Source: an uncultured Clostridia bacterium (GTDB taxonomy: Bacteria > Bacillota > Clostridia > Peptostreptococcales > Acidaminobacteraceae). Taken from it: 39,858 nucleotides of DNA. Position numbers and translations under genes: made by a program. Positions 35,639 to 39,858 of the stretch are shown here, piece after piece; the stretch's first letter is position 1; each line of letters starts with the position of its first letter. The DNA lies in contig CAKMJV010000001.1 of the NCBI GenBank assembly GCA_927417275.1, positions 1 to 39,858 on the forward strand, given 5' to 3'. The notes below the pieces were generated by a model, which was not told the DNA's origin, ran no database searches, and saw nothing but the letters and a program-made list of their open reading frames with translations.

Positions 35639-36679
35639 TTAAAGTAAATCAATTTCTGACATAACGGCATCTATCACTTCTTCTTCTTTAAGTTTGCGTA
35701 TAACCAATCCCTTTTTGAAAAGTAAAAATTCATTTTTACCTCCAGCAATCCCAAGATCCGCTTCTTTTGCTTCTCCAGGACCATTAACGATACACCCCAT
35801 AACGGCTAAGGTGATGTTTTTCTCGATGCCAGCAACACGTTTTTCTAGTGTCTGTGCGATTTTTACGAGATCGACTTCCGTGCGCCCGCACGTTGGACAG
35901 GATATGAGACGCACACCAAATTGCCGGATGTCCATGACTTCTAATATTTTTCTGGCCACTTCAATTTCTTTTACTGGGTCATCGGTTAATGACACGCGGA
36001 TGGTACTGCCAATTCCATCGTACAGCAATAATCCTATGCCAATGGAAGACTTAACGGTACCAGTAAAAGCGGTCCCCGCCTCTGTAATTCCTAGATGAAG
36101 GGCGTATGGAACACTTTTGCTTAATAACCTGTACGCTTCCACGGTAAGTTTTATGTCCGATGCTTTTAATGAAATCACGATATCTGAAAAGTTAAGTGCA
36201 TCGAGTATTTCCACATGTCTAAGCGCACTTTCAACCAAAGCAGCAGGTGTGACACCGCCATGTTTCTGATAGAGTTCCTTTTCAAGCGACCCTCCATTGA
36301 CACCAATCCTGATGGGAATGCCCCGCTCTTTCGCCGCAGTAACCACTTGTTTGACGCGATTATGATCGCCGATATTGCCAGGATTAATTCGAATCTTATC
36401 TATGCCATTTTCTATCGCTTTAAGTGCAAGGCGATAGTCAAAGTGAATATCTGCCACAAGCGGAATGTTTATTTCCTTTTTTATTTTGGCGATGGCTTCA
36501 GCCGCTTCCATATGTGGCACAGCCACGCGAATAATCTCACATCCCGCTTTTTCTAAAGCAAGAATCTGAGACACCGTTTGAGAAATGTTTTCAGTCTTTG
36601 TATTACACATAGACTGAATGGCAATCGGATGACCACCACCGATATAGCGATTTCCTATCTTTACGACGTTTTCACGCAT
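35639..36679 (-). CDS. ispG: 4-hydroxy-3-methylbut-2-enyl diphosphate synthase
   Basis: IspG is the iron-sulfur enzyme of the penultimate MEP-pathway step, converting MEcPP to HMBPP with a flavodoxin-type donor. The 346-residue protein shows the N-terminal TIM-barrel features IGGGHPIAIQSMCNTKT and ADIHFDYRLAL, and the [4Fe-4S] ligands in SCPTCGRTEVDL and VMGCIVNGPGEA. It follows rseP by 10 bp. With dxr in the same array it shows that this organism makes isoprenoids by the MEP route. Confidence 0.97.
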   Translation of the reverse strand: MRENVVKIGNRYIGGGHPIAIQSMCNTKTENISQTVSQILALEKAGCEIIRVAVPHMEAAEAIAKIKKEINIPLVADIHFDYRLALKAIENGIDKIRINPGNIGDHNRVKQVVTAAKERGIPIRIGVNGGSLEKELYQKHGGVTPAALVESALRHVEILDALNFSDIVISLKASDIKLTVEAYRLLSKSVPYALHLGITEAGTAFTGTVKSSIGIGLLLYDGIGSTIRVSLTDDPVKEIEVARKILEVMDIRQFGVRLISCPTCGRTEVDLVKIAQTLEKRVAGIEKNITLAVMGCIVNGPGEAKEADLGIAGGKNEFLLFKKGLVIRKLKEEEVIDAVMSEIDLL

Positions 36680-36689
36680 AATAACCTCA

Positions 36690-37685
36690 TTATAATCTCG
36701 AAATGTCTTTAAACACTAAAAACACCATTAATGCCATAAGTATGGCAAAACCGATAAAATGCACATAGCCTTCTTTTTCTTTGTCAATGGGTTTGCCCAT
36801 GATCATCTCTATGAACACGAAAATAATTCTTCCGCCGTCCAATGCAGGGAATGGCAATAAATTTACAATTCCCAAGTTAATCGAAATGTACGCAGCTAGC
36901 AATAACAGATTCATAATACCTTGTCTAGAAACTTGACCTATGATGCTGACAAGTCCAACAGGTCCAACCAGCTCAGCTTCAACGTTCTTCTGACCTAATG
37001 TCGTAAAAAACTTAAAGATATCCGTGAAAAACGTGATGAACTGTTTACCTGCCATGGAAAATGCTTGATCTATTTTTTTAACATACTTAGGTTGAATGCC
37101 GATTTGATAACCGCCACCCTCTTTCTCAACAGGCTCAAGGCTAATTTGAACAGGTTGACCTGCTCTTTCGAGTTCGAGTACGATGGTATCACCATTGCTG
37201 TTGCCAATCGCTGCGACCACTTGATCCCAAGTTTCTATGCTCTCACCATTAATTTGAGTGATTTCATCGTCGATCAAGACGCCGCCATCTAATGCCGGAT
37301 AACCTTCGATGGTGCCTCCAACGATATTTGAAGGTGCGCCTATGGAAAACATGATAATCACTAAAAGCACATAAGCGAGTAAAAAATTCATAAGTGCGCC
37401 TGCAGCCAAAACCACCAATCGTTGTAGAGGTTTTTTGTTTGAAAAACTTCTAGGATCATCCGAAGCTTCATCTTCGCCTTCCATTTTTACATACCCTCCA
37501 ATAGGGAATGCTCTTAATGCATAAAGCGTTTCTTTACCTTGCTTTTTAAAAATTGCTGGGCCCATGCCAAGCGAAAACTCATGCACTTTAACCCCATTAA
37601 ACTTTGCAGTTGCAAAATGTCCCAACTCATGGGCAAAAACGATAAGACCAAATACAAATATAAAACTTACGATTGTAATAAACAT
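36690..37685 (-). CDS. rseP: RIP-type site-2 metalloprotease RseP/RasP
   Basis: This intramembrane zinc protease cleaves anti-sigma factors and signal-peptide remnants. The zinc site HELGH lies in the first membrane segment (FAHELGHFATAKF, about residues 17-29), a PDZ domain occupies about 120-180, and the second catalytic motif NLLPFPALDGGR lies near residue 275. Length 331 residues and about four membrane segments fit the Bacillota type. It sits between dxr and ispG, the usual clostridial order. AAAGGAAA lies about 9 bases before the ATG. Confidence 0.96.
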   Translation of the reverse strand: MFITIVSFIFVFGLIVFAHELGHFATAKFNGVKVHEFSLGMGPAIFKKQGKETLYALRAFPIGGYVKMEGEDEASDDPRSFSNKKPLQRLVVLAAGALMNFLLAYVLLVIIMFSIGAPSNIVGGTIEGYPALDGGVLIDDEITQINGESIETWDQVVAAIGNSNGDTIVLELERAGQPVQISLEPVEKEGGGYQIGIQPKYVKKIDQAFSMAGKQFITFFTDIFKFFTTLGQKNVEAELVGPVGLVSIIGQVSRQGIMNLLLLAAYISINLGIVNLLPFPALDGGRIIFVFIEMIMGKPIDKEKEGYVHFIGFAILMALMVFLVFKDISRL

Positions 37686-37708
37686 ATTTTTAAGTTTCCT
37701 TTCACAGG

Positions 37709-38860
37709 TTATTCACACAGTTGTCTGACGAAACGTCTGGTTTCGATGTCACTACTTAGTATATCATCTATAGATGGATTCTGGATATTATTAAAATGTG
37801 ACAACGCCTTTTCTATACCCTCGGAAATATCATAAAAGCCTATCCGATCTTTTAAATAGGCTGCGACCAAAACTTCATTTGCAGCATTCATAATCGTAGG
37901 CATGATACCACCCGATTTAAGTGCATCCATGGCAATTCTTAAACATGGAAAACGTTTATAATCTGGTTTTTCAAAAGTCAAAGCCGTTAAAGTCTGAAAA
38001 TCTAAAGGCTTGACTGAATTATCAAATCGATCCGGATAATCTAATGCATATATAATGGGCACGCGCATATCCGGAACACCTAATTGTGCCATTATGGAAT
38101 GATCTCTAAATTGAACCATAGAATGAATAATGCTTTGAGGATGCACCAGCACTTCTATTTGGCTCGGCTGAACATCAAACAACCATTTCGCTTCTATGAA
38201 CTCCAACCCCTTATTCATCAGCGTCGCTGAATCAATTGTAATCTTTTGACCCATAGACCAGTTTGGGTGTTTTAATGCTTCGACAGCCTTTTTATGCTTA
38301 ATCTCATCCTGTGTATAATTTCTAAAGGCGCCTCCAGAAGCGGTTAAGTATATTTTATCCAGTGTTTTATGGTTTTCGCCATTAAGACATTGAAAAATCG
38401 CACTGTGTTCTGAGTCAACCGGTAAAATCGTACTGCCGTATTGCTTCGCTAAGGGCATAATCAATTCACCCGCCGTAACAAGTGTCTCTTTATTCGCTAA
38501 AGCAATGGTTTTGCCCGCTTTAATGGCCGCAATCGTAGGCTCAAGTCCTATATTTCCCACGACAGAGGTTAAGACGATATCCACATCAGAGTGTGTAACC
38601 GCTTCAATTAATCCAGACATCCCACATGCAACTTTTATGGTCGTATGTGCAAGTTTTCCCTTAAGTGCTTCATAATAACTTTCATCGTAGACAACAACCA
38701 ACTTTGGTTTAAAAATTAAGGCCTGCTCAACAATCTCATCAATTCTTTGGTTGCAAGTTAAAGCAAAAATCTCATACCGATTACTTTCCGAAATAATGTT
38801 GAGCGCTTGTGTTCCGATTGAGCCCGTAGAACCTAGTAGTGTAATATTTTTTTTCTTCAT
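37709..38860 (-). CDS. dxr: 1-deoxy-D-xylulose-5-phosphate reductoisomerase
   Basis: Dxr converts DXP to MEP with NADPH, the first committed step of the MEP isoprenoid pathway. In its 383 residues, the NADPH-binding GSTGSIGTQAL is near residue 9, the metal-binding DSEHSAIFQCL near residue 148, and the catalytic-loop PNWSMGQKITIDSATLMNKGLE near 195. TGGAGT precedes the ATG. It lies downstream of cdsA behind a small terminator-like hairpin and 23 bp upstream of rseP. Confidence 0.97.
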   Translation of the reverse strand: MKKKNITLLGSTGSIGTQALNIISESNRYEIFALTCNQRIDEIVEQALIFKPKLVVVYDESYYEALKGKLAHTTIKVACGMSGLIEAVTHSDVDIVLTSVVGNIGLEPTIAAIKAGKTIALANKETLVTAGELIMPLAKQYGSTILPVDSEHSAIFQCLNGENHKTLDKIYLTASGGAFRNYTQDEIKHKKAVEALKHPNWSMGQKITIDSATLMNKGLEFIEAKWLFDVQPSQIEVLVHPQSIIHSMVQFRDHSIMAQLGVPDMRVPIIYALDYPDRFDNSVKPLDFQTLTALTFEKPDYKRFPCLRIAMDALKSGGIMPTIMNAANEVLVAAYLKDRIGFYDISEGIEKALSHFNNIQNPSIDDILSSDIETRRFVRQLCE

Positions 38861-38869
38861 CTTCTACTC

Positions 38870-38899
38870 CATATAAAAAATAAGCATATTGCTATGCTT
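38870..38899 (-). terminator. Small hairpin with T-tract between cdsA and dxr
   Basis: AAGCATA and TATGCTT pair around a 4-nt loop at the cdsA stop codon, followed on the minus strand by ATTTTTTAT. The stem is short and AT-rich, so a leaky terminator or attenuator is more likely than a full stop. Confidence 0.5.
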
Positions 38900-39693
38900 T
38901 AAATGAGTTTATCACTAAAATAATTAAATAAAACCATAAAATAGTAAACCAAAGGTAAAGTAATTATTAGACTGTCAAATCGATCCAAAACACCACCGTG
39001 GCCGGGCATAATCTTACCGAAATCTTTAATATTAAAAATCCTTTTAATTTTTGATGCAATCAAGTCGCCGATTTGCGACATAATACTACCAATCAAACCT
39101 AAGAAAATGGCATAAAACTGAAAATCGGGTTTTCCGATCCTTGCATATAAAAAACTGATTATTAAACATGCTATAATGCCACCTAGGGACCCCTCAACCG
39201 TTTTGTTTGGACTCACGCTTGGTATTAGAGGTGTTCTTCCGATCAACTTGCCCGTTAAATAAGCAAAAGTGTCGGTAACAAAAGCAATAATGAATGGATA
39301 CCATATAAAAAAGTTTTGATCCAAATCCGAAATAAGTATTAAATGGGATAGTGAATATGAAACATAAAAAAAGCCAATAAAAGTAACCATTGCACCTGTT
39401 ATCGTATGCTTTGTAAAAACAACCAGACTCAGCAAGAAAAACATAAATGCCATAATAATAAAGCTGAAATAGTTTCTAGAGAACTCTCCAAAAAAGCCCA
39501 GATACAACGCAAGGGTCATTAAATAGCCTGCCCAATTAATCGCGTGGTGCTCTTTAGAAAAAGCTCTATAAAATTCAAACAAACCGATAATGCTAAGTGC
39601 TAAAGCGGATACATAGAGCGCTAAGCCCCCAGTTAATAGAACATAAAATAGTAGTGGCAAGGCTATAATTGCTGATATTGTTCTCGTTTTCAT
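38899..39693 (-). CDS. cdsA: Phosphatidate cytidylyltransferase (CDP-diacylglycerol synthase)
   Basis: CdsA activates phosphatidic acid with CTP to make CDP-diacylglycerol, the substrate for PgsA encoded in the same array. The 264-residue protein is strongly hydrophobic, with about seven membrane segments, and carries the C-terminal CDS signature SKIKRIFNIKDFGKIMPGHGG followed by LDRFDS. The start is the ATG of MKTRTI at 39693, with AGGGGGA upstream that overlaps the uppS stop codon; the frame open to 39771 runs over the end of uppS and is not used. Confidence 0.96.
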   Translation of the reverse strand: MKTRTISAIIALPLLFYVLLTGGLALYVSALALSIIGLFEFYRAFSKEHHAINWAGYLMTLALYLGFFGEFSRNYFSFIIMAFMFFLLSLVVFTKHTITGAMVTFIGFFYVSYSLSHLILISDLDQNFFIWYPFIIAFVTDTFAYLTGKLIGRTPLIPSVSPNKTVEGSLGGIIACLIISFLYARIGKPDFQFYAIFLGLIGSIMSQIGDLIASKIKRIFNIKDFGKIMPGHGGVLDRFDSLIITLPLVYYFMVLFNYFSDKLI

Positions 39694-39703
39694 AGAATTC
39701 CCC

Positions 39704-39858
39704 CTAAACTGCGCCAAAACGTCTATTTCTACGTTGAAATTCAAGAATTGCTTTTTGTAACTCGTTTGCATTAAAATCTGGCCAATATAAATCTAAAAAT
39801 ATTAATTCGGAATAAGCAAGTTGCCATAGTAAGAAATTACTCAACCGCACTTCTCCAC
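39704..39858 (-). CDS. uppS: Undecaprenyl diphosphate synthase, C-terminal part
   Basis: In the frame ending at the TAG at 39704-39706 the minus strand reads [18 protein letters not shown], then a segment with LYWPDFN, and ends [10 protein letters not shown]. This is the conserved C-terminal end of cis-prenyltransferases, including the R-x-SNFLLWQ-x-AYSE substrate-binding segment. The enzyme makes the C55 lipid carrier for wall synthesis from products of the MEP pathway. Only the last 51 codons are in the window. It is 10 bp upstream of cdsA, the usual uppS-cdsA pair. Confidence 0.95.
   Translation of the reverse strand, partial: GEVRLSNFLLWQLAYSELIFLDLYWPDFNANELQKAILEFQRRNRRFGAV

Noticed and set aside
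39694..39771. N-terminal extension of cdsA
   Set aside because: It is read in a different frame over the conserved end of uppS; the internal ATG has a strong SD.

Overview
The window is a low-GC stretch of a Bacillota chromosome, most likely from the class Clostridia. Pointers are a Gram-positive PolC with a built-in proofreading exonuclease, RNase Y, LexA divergent from a YneA-like LysM protein, SpoVS proteins, an ECF-type QueT transporter, the MEP isoprenoid pathway, and AGGAGG-type ribosome binding sites throughout. LexA, PolC, SpoVS and the MEP genes argue against a minimal mollicute. I cannot assign a genus; a Peptostreptococcales-like clostridium is only a guess.

Layout. Positions 1-2900 hold the start codon of a gene leaving the left edge, a malic enzyme and a convergent glutamate dehydrogenase that share a bidirectional terminator. 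Positions 2901-5275 are an SOS and recombination region: lexA, a divergent yneA-like cell-division inhibitor with three LexA-type boxes between them, and a tyrosine recombinase with a near-perfect 38-bp palindrome at its transcription start. Positions 5400-9300 hold queT under a preQ1-I type riboswitch, an uncharacterised alpha/alpha-toroid-like protein, purB, and two tandem spoVS paralogues. Positions 9305-12250 carry rny and recA, each with its own promoter; a LexA box overlaps the recA start site. Positions 12294-39858 are an almost unbroken minus-strand housekeeping array, read from right to left: uppS (partial), cdsA, dxr, rseP, ispG, polC, rimP, nusA, rnpM, ylxQ, infB, rbfA, nrnA, truB, ribF, rpsO, pnp, an M16 peptidase, dut, ftsK/spoIIIE, rimO, pgsA and cinA.

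How the genes work together. The right half joins membrane and wall lipid-carrier synthesis (MEP pathway, undecaprenyl diphosphate, CDP-diacylglycerol, phosphatidylglycerophosphate) to the replicative polymerase, the rimP-nusA-infB transcription and translation operon, RNA maturation and decay (RbfA, NrnA, TruB, RimO, PNPase, RNase Y), and chromosome partition (FtsK). Internal promoters and hairpins split the array into sub-operons: a promoter at the polC 3' end drives rimP onward, rpsO has its own promoter and terminator, and pnp has its own promoter plus a long structured leader. The left part adds DNA-damage control and carbon and nitrogen metabolism.

No CRISPR array, insertion sequence, tRNA or rRNA gene was recognised, and no gene-free stretch exceeds 300 bases. 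I see no convincing new multi-gene system. The most interesting signals are regulatory: the palindrome at the recombinase, the pnp leader, the helically phased LexA boxes, and the duplicated start of the second spoVS. Several starts were moved from the longest open frame to an internal codon with a good ribosome binding site.
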